Under the pieces are notes generated by a model. It was not told the origin of the DNA and ran no database searches. It saw only the letters and a list, made by a program, of their open reading frames with translations. From an uncultured Litoreibacter sp. (GTDB lineage Bacteria > Pseudomonadota > Alphaproteobacteria > Rhodobacterales > Rhodobacteraceae): a DNA stretch of 64,000 bases. The stretch's first letter is position 1. Every line of letters starts with the position of its first letter. The DNA lies in assembly GCA_947504205.1 (NCBI GenBank), contig CANNGL010000001.1:682001-746000 (forward strand), written 5' to 3'. Made by a program: the position numbers and the translations under genes. This document shows, piece by piece, positions 14,158 through 22,451 of this stretch.

Positions 14158-16126
14158 AGACCTGGACTGGATCTCTGTTGGGCATGTTGATGACTTGCCT
14201 GAGGGCCGTATTAAAACTGTAACCGCGCGCACCACATCGATCTGCCTTGTGCACTTTGATGGTCAGTGGGCAGCGATGAACAACCATTGTCCACATCAGA
14301 AAGGTCCTCTGGGAGAGGGAACCATTGAGAAAGGCGTCGACAACAAATGCTGGATCAGGTGCCCGTGGCACGGTTGGGACTTTGACCCGCTAACCGGCGC
14401 CCCTCCGGGTGGGCACGAGGATACGGGCCAGCAGATGTACCCGCTCGATATTCGCGATGGCGAGATTTTCGTGGGTATCGAGGCTGAGCCACCCCACGAG
14501 CGCACCGTGACCGATCTCATGGTGGAAACTATGACAAATTGGGGCGTGAAATCGGTGTTCGGTATGGTCGGTCACTCCAATCTTGGATTGGCAGATGCCG
14601 TTCGTTTGGCGGTGATAGACAAGAAGCTGAATTTCTTTGGTATCCGCCATGAGGGCGCTGCTGCTTTCGCCGCATCCGCCTACGGAAAACTCACCGGTGA
14701 GCCAGCAGCATGCCTGACGATTGCAGGCCCCGGCGCGACCAATCTGCTGACAGGTATGTGGGACGCGAAAGTTGACCGTGCGCCGGTTTTAGCGCTGACG
14801 GGACAAGTGCAAACCCAAGTGTTTGGCCCCGGTGCTTTTCAGGACATTGACCTTGCCTCCGCGTTTGATGCCGTCTCGGCGTTTTCGCAGACGGTTCTAA
14901 GCACGTCGAACCATGCTGAACTAATGTCCCTTGCTTGCAAGCACGCGATTGTCGAGCAAAACGTGTCACATCTGATCTTTCCCGACGACATGCAGACCAA
15001 CCCGTCCGACAAGCCCGCGGGTAAGCCCGAGGGACGCATGGGGGGTACGAAGGTTACCCCGTCAGACGATGACATCGCCGCAGCGACGGATATGCTCAAC
15101 GGCGCGAAACGCCCGATGATTGTTGTAGGTCATGGCGCCTACGGTGCGCGGGATCAGATCGCGGCGCTGGCCGAGAAGCTTGGCGCTCCGGTTGTCACAA
15201 CGTTCAAGGCCAAGGGTCTGATACCGGACAGTCACTCACTGGGCGCAGGCGTTTTGGGTCGTTCTGGCACGCCCATTGCAAGCTGGTTCATGAATGAGGC
15301 CGATGTTCTTCTGGTCTTCGGGGCCAGCTTCTCGAACCACACGGGAATTGCACTGAAGGACAACATTATTCAGGTGGATTACGACCGGATGCAGCTTGGC
15401 AAATTCCATCCCGTAAAGCTCCCAATTTGGGGCGAGATCGGCGCGTTTTGCGATGTCATAGCTGATCGGCTGGAACCCAATGCGCAGGCGGATGATCAGC
15501 GATCTGAGTTGGCTGACCGTTGGCAGGCATGGTGTGAAGAAAAGCAACGCCGTTTGGCCGAAGAGCATGGCAGAGGCATCCATTCCTTCGCGATATTCGA
15601 GGCCCTCGGTCGTTTGGTCCCCGATGACACGATCTTTGCAGTCGATGTGGGCAACAACACCTATTCATTCGGGCGTTATCTGGAAACCAAGGGATCGCAG
15701 CGGGTGTTGATGTCCGGCTATCTTGGATCGATAGGGTTTGGTTTTCCCGCAGCGCTTGGCGCTTGGGCCGCGACACAGGACAAAGCCGGTCTCAAAGGAC
15801 GCAAGGTTGTCTCCATCTCGGGCGATGGTGGGTTTGGGCAGTACCCGATGGATTTCACCACAGCGGTCAAGTACGGGATGGATATCACCCACATTCTGCT
15901 CCACAACGGAGAGCTTGGCAAAATCTCGAAAGAGCAGCGCTCTGGGGAATGGCCTGTTTGGGAAACAGATCTCCAGAATCCGTCATTCGCGGCGTTTGCA
16001 CGGTTATGTGGCGGGCACGGGATCAAGGTCACAGAGGCCTCGGAGATCGAGGCCGCGATTTCTGAGGCATTGGCTATCGATGGCCCGGCACTCGTCGAAT
16101 TCATGACGGATGCGGAACTGGTCTAG
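14150..16126 (+). CDS. Rieske domain fused to a thiamine-diphosphate (ThDP) enzyme
   Basis: 658 residues from the ATG at 14150, which overlaps the previous stop. Residues 1-110 form a Rieske module: C47-x-H49 and C71-x2-H74 (CPWHGWDF). From about 118 it is a complete three-domain ThDP enzyme of the acetolactate synthase/pyruvate oxidase class: catalytic-Glu region IRHEGAAAFAASAYGKLTG, a central domain (RPMIVVGHGAYGA), and a C-terminal cofactor motif beginning GDGGFGQ and ending in HNGELGK. A Rieske centre joined to such an enzyme is unusual; it suggests that electrons from oxidative decarboxylation leave through the [2Fe-2S] centre. The substrate is unknown. The four residues before this Met in the longer frame lie in the previous gene. 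Confidence 0.85.
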   Translation: MSEDLDWISVGHVDDLPEGRIKTVTARTTSICLVHFDGQWAAMNNHCPHQKGPLGEGTIEKGVDNKCWIRCPWHGWDFDPLTGAPPGGHEDTGQQMYPLDIRDGEIFVGIEAEPPHERTVTDLMVETMTNWGVKSVFGMVGHSNLGLADAVRLAVIDKKLNFFGIRHEGAAAFAASAYGKLTGEPAACLTIAGPGATNLLTGMWDAKVDRAPVLALTGQVQTQVFGPGAFQDIDLASAFDAVSAFSQTVLSTSNHAELMSLACKHAIVEQNVSHLIFPDDMQTNPSDKPAGKPEGRMGGTKVTPSDDDIAAATDMLNGAKRPMIVVGHGAYGARDQIAALAEKLGAPVVTTFKAKGLIPDSHSLGAGVLGRSGTPIASWFMNEADVLLVFGASFSNHTGIALKDNIIQVDYDRMQLGKFHPVKLPIWGEIGAFCDVIADRLEPNAQADDQRSELADRWQAWCEEKQRRLAEEHGRGIHSFAIFEALGRLVPDDTIFAVDVGNNTYSFGRYLETKGSQRVLMSGYLGSIGFGFPAALGAWAATQDKAGLKGRKVVSISGDGGFGQYPMDFTTAVKYGMDITHILLHNGELGKISKEQRSGEWPVWETDLQNPSFAAFARLCGGHGIKVTEASEIEAAISEALAIDGPALVEFMTDAELV

Positions 16127-16131
16127 ACGCA

Positions 16132-17343
16132 TCAAGAAAGCGGCTCTCTGATCCAATCAGGGGCAAATTGCAGGTCGGTGGCGCCAGCCCATCGGCTAAG
16201 CCGTTCAATCTCGGAGGTCAGGCGCGCGATACGTCCACTTCCGGTTTTCTGACCACGTTCCGGCCAGAAGGCTTTGACCCGCATGCAGTTTTCAGGCCGA
16301 AAGCACTTCAAGTCGATCCGGCCTATCAAGCGGGCTCCCTCCATAACGGGAAAGACGTAGTAGCCATATTGTCGCTTGGCCTCGGGCACAAAGATCTCAA
16401 TTCGGTAGAAAAAACCAAACAATCGTTCTGCTCTCTTGCGATCCCGCAAGGCTGGATCGAAGGGCGACATGATGCGCACACGGCTGGGAGGCGGGGCTGG
16501 TACATGGTCCAACATCTCAGGCCGCATGAAGGTTTTGCGCGTGCTGCCGTCAACATTCGTGATTGCGACCTCGATTATATCGCGACTGGCTTGTGCTGAA
16601 GCGCACCACGCTTTTGCTTCGGCGGGTGTCACCAAGTCCCAAAACGCGGCAATCTCTCCGGAGGTCGCAAAGCCCAACTTGTCGAGCGCTGCCCCGCATG
16701 CCCAATCAATGATCTCACTGTCTGGAACGAAGCTGTTGAGGTGGTTTAACGGGATCACGTTTTCCGTCAGATCATAAATCTTGCGAAAGCCATCTCTTCG
16801 GGTGACCGAAAGTTGCCCAGATCGCCATAAATATTCCAATGCGGTTTTGGAGGGATGCCAGTCCCACCAACCCCCCGAGCTTCGCGCTTCGTCCTCACCC
16901 ACATCTGCCGAGCAACACGGGCCGTGGTCTGAGATACGCTTCAGCACATCGTCGAATTTCTGCTCGAACCCGTCGCGACGCCAATTCTTCCAGCGAGACT
17001 TTAGATTGGCCGCATCGCGCTCGAACTTCATCCGCCAGTAGGGATAGAGTTCCATTGAAATCGCACTGGCATCATGGGTCCAGTGCTCGAACATCGTTCG
17101 GTCTCGTTCTAAGAGGTGCGCCAACGCTTTTGGACGGTACTGCCCGGCGCGACTGCGCAGGATCATGTGCTGGGCGCGCGCAACTGTGTTGATGCTGTCG
17201 AGTTGCACAAATCCCAATCCATCGACGATAGATTGCAAGGCAGCCCCTTTGCCGGGACCGGTGGGTGGGGCGGTGAGCCCGTGCGCCTCCAAGAAGATGT
17301 GGCGGGCGCGGCTGTTTGAAATCACGGGCAAAGAAAGCGACAT
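16132..17343 (-). CDS. YcaQ-like winged-helix DNA glycosylase family protein
   Basis: 403 residues. The Q47-L48-D49 motif (FVQLDSINTVARAQH) and the following 'HWTHDASAI', 'W...WWDWHPSKTALEYLW' and 'FDPALRDRKRAERLFGFFYRIEIFVP' blocks match the HTH_42/YcaQ family, which includes DNA glycosylases for interstrand crosslinks and alkylated bases. It is convergent with the Rieske cluster (5-base gap) and divergent from the FAD hydroxylase across 54 bases. Family call is strong; the exact lesion substrate is not deducible. Confidence 0.82.
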   Translation of the reverse strand: MSLSLPVISNSRARHIFLEAHGLTAPPTGPGKGAALQSIVDGLGFVQLDSINTVARAQHMILRSRAGQYRPKALAHLLERDRTMFEHWTHDASAISMELYPYWRMKFERDAANLKSRWKNWRRDGFEQKFDDVLKRISDHGPCCSADVGEDEARSSGGWWDWHPSKTALEYLWRSGQLSVTRRDGFRKIYDLTENVIPLNHLNSFVPDSEIIDWACGAALDKLGFATSGEIAAFWDLVTPAEAKAWCASAQASRDIIEVAITNVDGSTRKTFMRPEMLDHVPAPPPSRVRIMSPFDPALRDRKRAERLFGFFYRIEIFVPEAKRQYGYYVFPVMEGARLIGRIDLKCFRPENCMRVKAFWPERGQKTGSGRIARLTSEIERLSRWAGATDLQFAPDWIREPLS

Positions 17344-17397
17344 GCTGCCGATCCTGAACTGATCGGGCCTTTTGCGCCACCCGGATCGTGCTAAGAT

Positions 17398-18615
17398 GTG
17401 AAAAAAGGCAAGAGCAGCCCCTTGGCACGAATTGAAAACAGAGCGGTTATTGTCGGTGGCGGCATTGGTGGTCTGTCGGCGGCGATCTCATTGGCGTCGA
17501 GCGGGTGGGATGTGCAGGTAGTCGAGCAAGCGCCAGCGATTTCCGAAGTCGGCGCAGGTATACAGATCAGTCCCAACGGAATGCGGGGGTTGCGCGCCCT
17601 CGGTGTCGTGGAACAGCTCGAAGGAGCATTCTTTGAACCGGATTACATTGCGCTTAAATCTGGTGTTTCCGGCCACTCCGTTTTCCGTCTGGCGATGAAA
17701 GACATTGCGACCCAGCGATGGGGGGATCGCTTCGTGCAAGTTCATCGCGCTGATCTTCAGGACGCGTTGCGAGTGCGTCTTGAAGAAGTTGTCGGCGACG
17801 TTATCCACACCGGTGCTGCGGTGACGGGCTATGTTCGCGAACGCGGCGGCGCTTCTGTTTATGTGGACGGCGCAGAACGCATTTTTGGCAATTTGGTGAT
17901 TGGGGCTGACGGTGTGCATTCGGTAGTGCGCAATCAGATGCACGGTACAGACCGTGCCCGATTCACAGGGCATGTCGCGTGGCGCTGTCTCGTTGATGCT
18001 GCGGCTCTGACCGACGAGATTCCAACCGGTACGACGGTTTGGTTTGGCGATCATCAGCACGCCCTGACGACCCGCATTCGCGGCGGTGACGTGATCAACT
18101 TCGTTGCCATTGCCGAGCAAGAGGGTTGGACAGAAGAAGGTTGGAGCCTGCCGGGCAAGAAGGAAGATGCCTTGGCGATGTTTGAGGGGTGGGACCCGTT
18201 TCTGAGCGAAATCCTCACGAAGACATCCAACATCAACCGCTGGGCGCTACTTAGCCGACCGCAGCTTAGTACGTGGCAAGATGGTCCAGTCGGGTTGCTC
18301 GGTGACGCGGCCCATCCGATGCTGCCGTCTATGGCGCAAGGTGCCGTGCAGGCTCTAGAGGATGCAATTGTCCTTGGGCAGTGTTTGCCGTCAGGATCAA
18401 AAACCGAGGAAGGTCTTGCGCGCTATGAAGCGCGGCGAAAGCCGCGCACCACGCGCATCCAACAGCGCTCTGCCCAGAATTTGGGGTTATTTCATCGAAA
18501 GGGCGGATGGCAAAAACTGGCTCTAATGGGCCCGCTGACAATAGCGGGGCATCTGGCTCCTTCACTCATCCACAGACAGCAGGACTGGATCTACGGGTTT
18601 GATCCATTGGCCTAG
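17398..18615 (+). CDS. FAD-dependent monooxygenase, salicylate/3-hydroxybenzoate hydroxylase-like
   Basis: 405 residues. FAD fold signature VIVGGGIGGLSAAISL (about residues 18-33), the DG motif GADGVHSVVR, and the GD motif LLGDAAHPMLPSMAQGAVQALEDA identify a class A flavoprotein aromatic hydroxylase; the last block is closest to salicylate 1-hydroxylase types. The start is a GTG at 17398, because the ATG two bases earlier is followed at once by a stop. A TTG at about 17422 is an alternative that trims 8 residues. No ring-cleavage gene is adjacent, so the substrate is open. It ends 3 bases before the convergent MBL gene. Confidence 0.82.
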   Translation: MKKGKSSPLARIENRAVIVGGGIGGLSAAISLASSGWDVQVVEQAPAISEVGAGIQISPNGMRGLRALGVVEQLEGAFFEPDYIALKSGVSGHSVFRLAMKDIATQRWGDRFVQVHRADLQDALRVRLEEVVGDVIHTGAAVTGYVRERGGASVYVDGAERIFGNLVIGADGVHSVVRNQMHGTDRARFTGHVAWRCLVDAAALTDEIPTGTTVWFGDHQHALTTRIRGGDVINFVAIAEQEGWTEEGWSLPGKKEDALAMFEGWDPFLSEILTKTSNINRWALLSRPQLSTWQDGPVGLLGDAAHPMLPSMAQGAVQALEDAIVLGQCLPSGSKTEEGLARYEARRKPRTTRIQQRSAQNLGLFHRKGGWQKLALMGPLTIAGHLAPSLIHRQQDWIYGFDPLA

Positions 18616-18618
18616 GCG

Positions 18619-20247
18619 CTAGAGCTTGTCTTCCAGCCAGTAGGACACGTAACTTTCGTTGTAATCCGTGCGCTTGACGAACTGCTTCCAGCTGGCGCTG
18701 CTCGAAGTGATGCCTGTGTCTGTTCGAAGATCTGGCTTGTCTTTGCGTATCGGCTCATCATTGTCGTCCTTGTCCAGATAACGTGTCATGATGACGCGTG
18801 ACTTGGCTTTCAGAAAAAGAGCATCCTCGATGGCTTTCATCGGATGCCGCCATGGGCGCTTTTTGCCGTATGCCCAAACCTTATTGGTAGGGATCATCGC
18901 CACGAAATGATCGGCATATTCGTTTTGCGCCATCCAGCTGAGATTGGCATGGGGGCTGTCGAGAGTGCCGTTCAGCGTTGCATTATGAGAGCCGTGATGC
19001 CCGACCTTATAGAAGGTGCATCGGCCCAGCAGGTCTTTTGCCGTCACGGTCTGGCCATCCACGGTCCACGATACATCGGCCCAACTGCGCCAGCTCCCGG
19101 CTTGCGCATCTCCGGTGAAAAGCATGACCTGCCGGCTCTTGGTCAGCTCGATTCCGAGCACCAGGGAGGTATTGTTCACCTCGGAATTCAGTCGCAATGC
19201 CATGCCCTCGGCGTCATCGAGCCAGTCCGCATCGATGCGCCGATCGGGGTCGCCGTTGTCGTAATGCAGGCTGTAGAACGTGCGAACTTTCTCGTCAGCT
19301 TCGGTTTCGCCTTCGGGTGGTTCTTCTGGTGAAGTGAAACGGAACCTTGGGTCGAAAGGACTTGCGTCGGCGTCGCCCGTGCGTGCTTCGAATGCGGCAA
19401 ACAGGCCTGCGCCAACGCCGCCCATTGCGTAAGGACCCGCATGGAATTCTTCTTTGCGGCGAGGGTTGAGGCTGGTCAGCAACTTCCTGTCGCGTGGTGG
19501 GCCAAATGGATAGAAGCGGACTTTGTCGCCCAACGCTTCGATTTCCAACGGTCCGTCGCCTGGGCTTAAGAATTTGATCTTTTTGGCCATGCCGCGCAGT
19601 CCTTGGAGCTTCTGCTTGTAGCGTTTGCCCCGGATCTTGGCGCTAAAGACCGCCGCAAAAGCCTGCTCTCCACGATCGCCGGATCTGCGAAGCGATACGC
19701 CAGCTGTTTTGGCCATGTTCTTGAGTATTTCCGAGCCCGTCTTCTCGCCCATCTCTAGTTCGAGAAATTCTTCGAGCGTTTCGATGAGCGTGGTGTCCGC
19801 TGCTGCCGCTGCGGGCAGGGAGGTTAGCTGATGATGCGCCATCGCAAGGGCAAGAAGCTTGTCACCGTATATGTCCCGCAATTCGTTGGCGAGATCGTCT
19901 TCGGGGTCCTCGGTCCACGCAAGCCAAAGCTCCTCGACCTCGAATTTTTTGAAGGGATGCAACGGATCGTCGAGCTTGGGAAAGCCAGACACATGGTCTT
20001 CGTGCTCGTGGGTCACCACGACGACATCGAGCTTCCCACCAGTATGCTCGCGCATTTCCTCCAGTATCGCGTCGGTGCCACGATCCTCCACAGCGTGGCT
20101 GCCTTTTTTCATGCCGCAATCAATCAGCATGTGAAACGGCACAGTGGAGCGTCCCGGTTTCTTGAAACTGAGCAAGAAGCAATCGCCATGTCCGGGACGA
20201 TACATCCGGATCGACACGCCTGAGCGAGGAGCTTTGATCTTGGTCAT
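18619..20247 (-). CDS. Metallo-beta-lactamase-fold protein, ComEC/Rec2-like catalytic domain
   Basis: 542 residues, last gene of a coupled trio. Metal-binding HxHxDH is present as H80-E-H82-E-D84-H85, followed by the ComEC-type strand-loop motifs NNTSLVL, LFTGD (D380) and KVGHHGSHNAT (about 414-424). It has no membrane helices, so it is a soluble MBL hydrolase, not a DNA-uptake channel. A charged insert of about 230 residues separates the two halves. Stand-alone ComEC-like MBL proteins occur in accessory loci and are probably nucleases or phosphodiesterases; activity here is inferred. The start overlaps the protease stop by 4 bases (ATGA). Confidence 0.78.
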   Translation of the reverse strand: MTKIKAPRSGVSIRMYRPGHGDCFLLSFKKPGRSTVPFHMLIDCGMKKGSHAVEDRGTDAILEEMREHTGGKLDVVVVTHEHEDHVSGFPKLDDPLHPFKKFEVEELWLAWTEDPEDDLANELRDIYGDKLLALAMAHHQLTSLPAAAAADTTLIETLEEFLELEMGEKTGSEILKNMAKTAGVSLRRSGDRGEQAFAAVFSAKIRGKRYKQKLQGLRGMAKKIKFLSPGDGPLEIEALGDKVRFYPFGPPRDRKLLTSLNPRRKEEFHAGPYAMGGVGAGLFAAFEARTGDADASPFDPRFRFTSPEEPPEGETEADEKVRTFYSLHYDNGDPDRRIDADWLDDAEGMALRLNSEVNNTSLVLGIELTKSRQVMLFTGDAQAGSWRSWADVSWTVDGQTVTAKDLLGRCTFYKVGHHGSHNATLNGTLDSPHANLSWMAQNEYADHFVAMIPTNKVWAYGKKRPWRHPMKAIEDALFLKAKSRVIMTRYLDKDDNDEPIRKDKPDLRTDTGITSSSASWKQFVKRTDYNESYVSYWLEDKL

Positions 20248-22451
20248 CCGAAACTATCCTGTGCGGTTTCAAATCGGTGCAGATCGGTGAAGGCTGTGTC
20301 GCTGTCGGATGTACTGCCATCAAAGAACGCGTTGTTCTGTCGTGCAGCATCTCCCAAAAGATGGGCGCGCTGCAGGGCAAGCCCCGTATTGCAATGCACG
20401 GGATAGCTTGACCGGATCAGGCGACGAATGTTGTAGGTGCTGGCATCCACCAGAAATGTCGTGCCCGCACGGTATTTGAAATCAAATGCCCGATCCTCGT
20501 TTTCCTCTCGCAGCTCCATCTGATCTTCGTATTCCTGTTGGTCGGGATCATAATAACCCCGACGCGTCTGGATAAGTTCGACAATATATTCACGGTCCAA
20601 TGCACCCCGCTGCCCCACACGTTTCGCTATCCGAACGGAGTGCACGTGCAATGAGGGGCAGCCTGTATTGAAGGAGCGCCGCACAGTTGGGGGCGCCTCG
20701 GGATCGAAGTTGATCCCAATCAATTGGGCAAATCGGCTGGTTTGTTCATTGGTGAGCAAGAACCACAAGAGTTGCTTGTAGTAGTTCGAGATCAGGTACT
20801 CGATATGTCGGTCCTTGGTCGAACCGATCTCCAGCATATTCGAGCTGAGGACTTCAGTTTTGGAAAACCTTGTGGCGGAGGCTTTGGTGTCATGACGCTC
20901 CGCCTCCAGATGCCCAAGCTCGCGCCGGATCAGAAGCGAGGCCTCTTTTAGATCGTTTTCCGCCTTTTCGATCAGTTTAATGCGCCGTGGAAGTTCATCC
21001 GCTTTGAATTGGCGATCCCCGAATTTCATTTCTTGCAGCATCAAGTTCGGATTTTCCATCAGCATACCCAGATGCGCGCGCACCTTGGAAACATCGACGG
21101 TTCCCTCACCAGAGGCATGGCCCGACGCGAGCCGGTCTTGCTCGGCCTGACTGAGTGTTGGCCATAGTAAGGCCCCAACGGAGGGGACATTCACGTCGCG
21201 CGGCAAGATGCCCCAAGCTGAGAACGCTTCGAGAAACGCATCGCGGTAACCCTGTTTGTCCTCCGGAAACAGGTCGTGATCGGCTGTCAGAATTGCACGA
21301 AGATAATCGCCAAAAGTCACGTTGACCGGTGGTGTGTAGTCCATCGCACGAATGCAGATACGCATGACGCGCCGAGCGCACTGGGCGGCCTCCGCCGATA
21401 GGCGACGCTTCAGGTCGGGATCAATTTCGCCCTCGCGCAGTTTGCCCGATCCGTTTGACGCAATTCGAAACAGGTCTGCGACTCGTGCTTTGTAGATAGT
21501 GAGAAACGCGCGGAATACGGCGGCAACCAGCACAGAACCGCGATCATGTGGACCCTTGGCATTGTAGAACTTTTGCGGGTCTGGTGTCAGAGGCTCCCAA
21601 TCTCCGGTTTCTGGGTTTTCTGAGCCCAAAAAATTTCTCAAGGCATGGCCGCGACCCAAGGCCTTGCCGAATTCCTGCGCCAACTCGCCCAAGATGTTCT
21701 GACGTGAAAGGTTGCCGCGCGTTTTAGCAATCTGGTCCATCAGCACTTCGGGATAAGAAAACATCTGAAACAGCGCCACAATATCTGCGAATGCCTCGTG
21801 AAGCCCGCGAATATCCGGGTTGGCATTCTCGGCGAAATGCGGGTGCATGCCGTCGAGAATAGCGTGGACTGTTTCGTGCACGATGACATCATGGCTAAGG
21901 CACGTGAACACAGTCGTTCCAGCAGGTGCTCCGGTCGATGTCTCGGGCGCGTCAAAATAACCAAATAGCAGTGCTTTTTTCTTCGGATTGTAAAAAGCAT
22001 TGGCTTCGCGCAGGGCGTGGGGAAAAATACGCAACCGTTGAATATAGGTGTCTACCCAGTTGCCTTGGTCGTCTTGCGAGATTTTGGGCGCCCATTGGAC
22101 GACGCGCCCCAGAGCCTCTTCAAACACTGCTACCGTGTTCATCGCGACTGCATAGACCATTTGCTGGTGAAACTGCGGGTTCTCCGGCGAGGGTTCCAAC
22201 CCGTCGTTGAACCGAACCTGATCTGAATTCAAATCCAGCGGAACGTAATATGCGTCACTTGCGGGATCGACATCAATGACCTCAAGATACTCTCCCCGTG
22301 GGCCGACATCTGCGTCGGCATCAAGCTCATAGGGCAGCGATATCGTGACGATCCGAGCATCTCTGTTGGCGAACTGCCGACCTGTTGAGGGATCGAAGGC
22401 GAAGACCCGCAAACGACGCGGAGGCCTGAATTCCGTTTTGAGTTGGCTCAT
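20244..22451 (-). CDS. Large HExxH (gluzincin-like) metalloprotease-fold protein
   Basis: 735 residues. A zinc-protease core is visible: HETVH at 192-196, then GLHEAFAD with E219 as the probable third ligand and D223. This resembles the thermolysin/M4-type HExxH plus ExxxD pattern with a modified second motif (HEAFAD rather than NExxSD). Residues 1-180 are beta-rich; the 500 residues after the core are mostly helical, with a segment near 480-530 rich in Lys/Glu that may coil. No signal peptide was found, so it should act in the cytoplasm, unlike secreted M4 enzymes. Both ends overlap neighbours by 4 bases, implying fixed stoichiometry with the patatin and MBL proteins. Confidence 0.72.
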   Translation of the reverse strand: MSQLKTEFRPPRRLRVFAFDPSTGRQFANRDARIVTISLPYELDADADVGPRGEYLEVIDVDPASDAYYVPLDLNSDQVRFNDGLEPSPENPQFHQQMVYAVAMNTVAVFEEALGRVVQWAPKISQDDQGNWVDTYIQRLRIFPHALREANAFYNPKKKALLFGYFDAPETSTGAPAGTTVFTCLSHDVIVHETVHAILDGMHPHFAENANPDIRGLHEAFADIVALFQMFSYPEVLMDQIAKTRGNLSRQNILGELAQEFGKALGRGHALRNFLGSENPETGDWEPLTPDPQKFYNAKGPHDRGSVLVAAVFRAFLTIYKARVADLFRIASNGSGKLREGEIDPDLKRRLSAEAAQCARRVMRICIRAMDYTPPVNVTFGDYLRAILTADHDLFPEDKQGYRDAFLEAFSAWGILPRDVNVPSVGALLWPTLSQAEQDRLASGHASGEGTVDVSKVRAHLGMLMENPNLMLQEMKFGDRQFKADELPRRIKLIEKAENDLKEASLLIRRELGHLEAERHDTKASATRFSKTEVLSSNMLEIGSTKDRHIEYLISNYYKQLLWFLLTNEQTSRFAQLIGINFDPEAPPTVRRSFNTGCPSLHVHSVRIAKRVGQRGALDREYIVELIQTRRGYYDPDQQEYEDQMELREENEDRAFDFKYRAGTTFLVDASTYNIRRLIRSSYPVHCNTGLALQRAHLLGDAARQNNAFFDGSTSDSDTAFTDLHRFETAQDSFG

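Noticed and set aside
17488-18120. Minus-strand 210-codon frame opposite the FAD hydroxylase
   Set aside because: Shadow; the opposite strand carries the complete FAD-binding motifs.
18619-20247. Reading the MBL protein as a competence ComEC
   Set aside because: It has no membrane helices or ComEC channel domain; only the catalytic MBL motif is shared.
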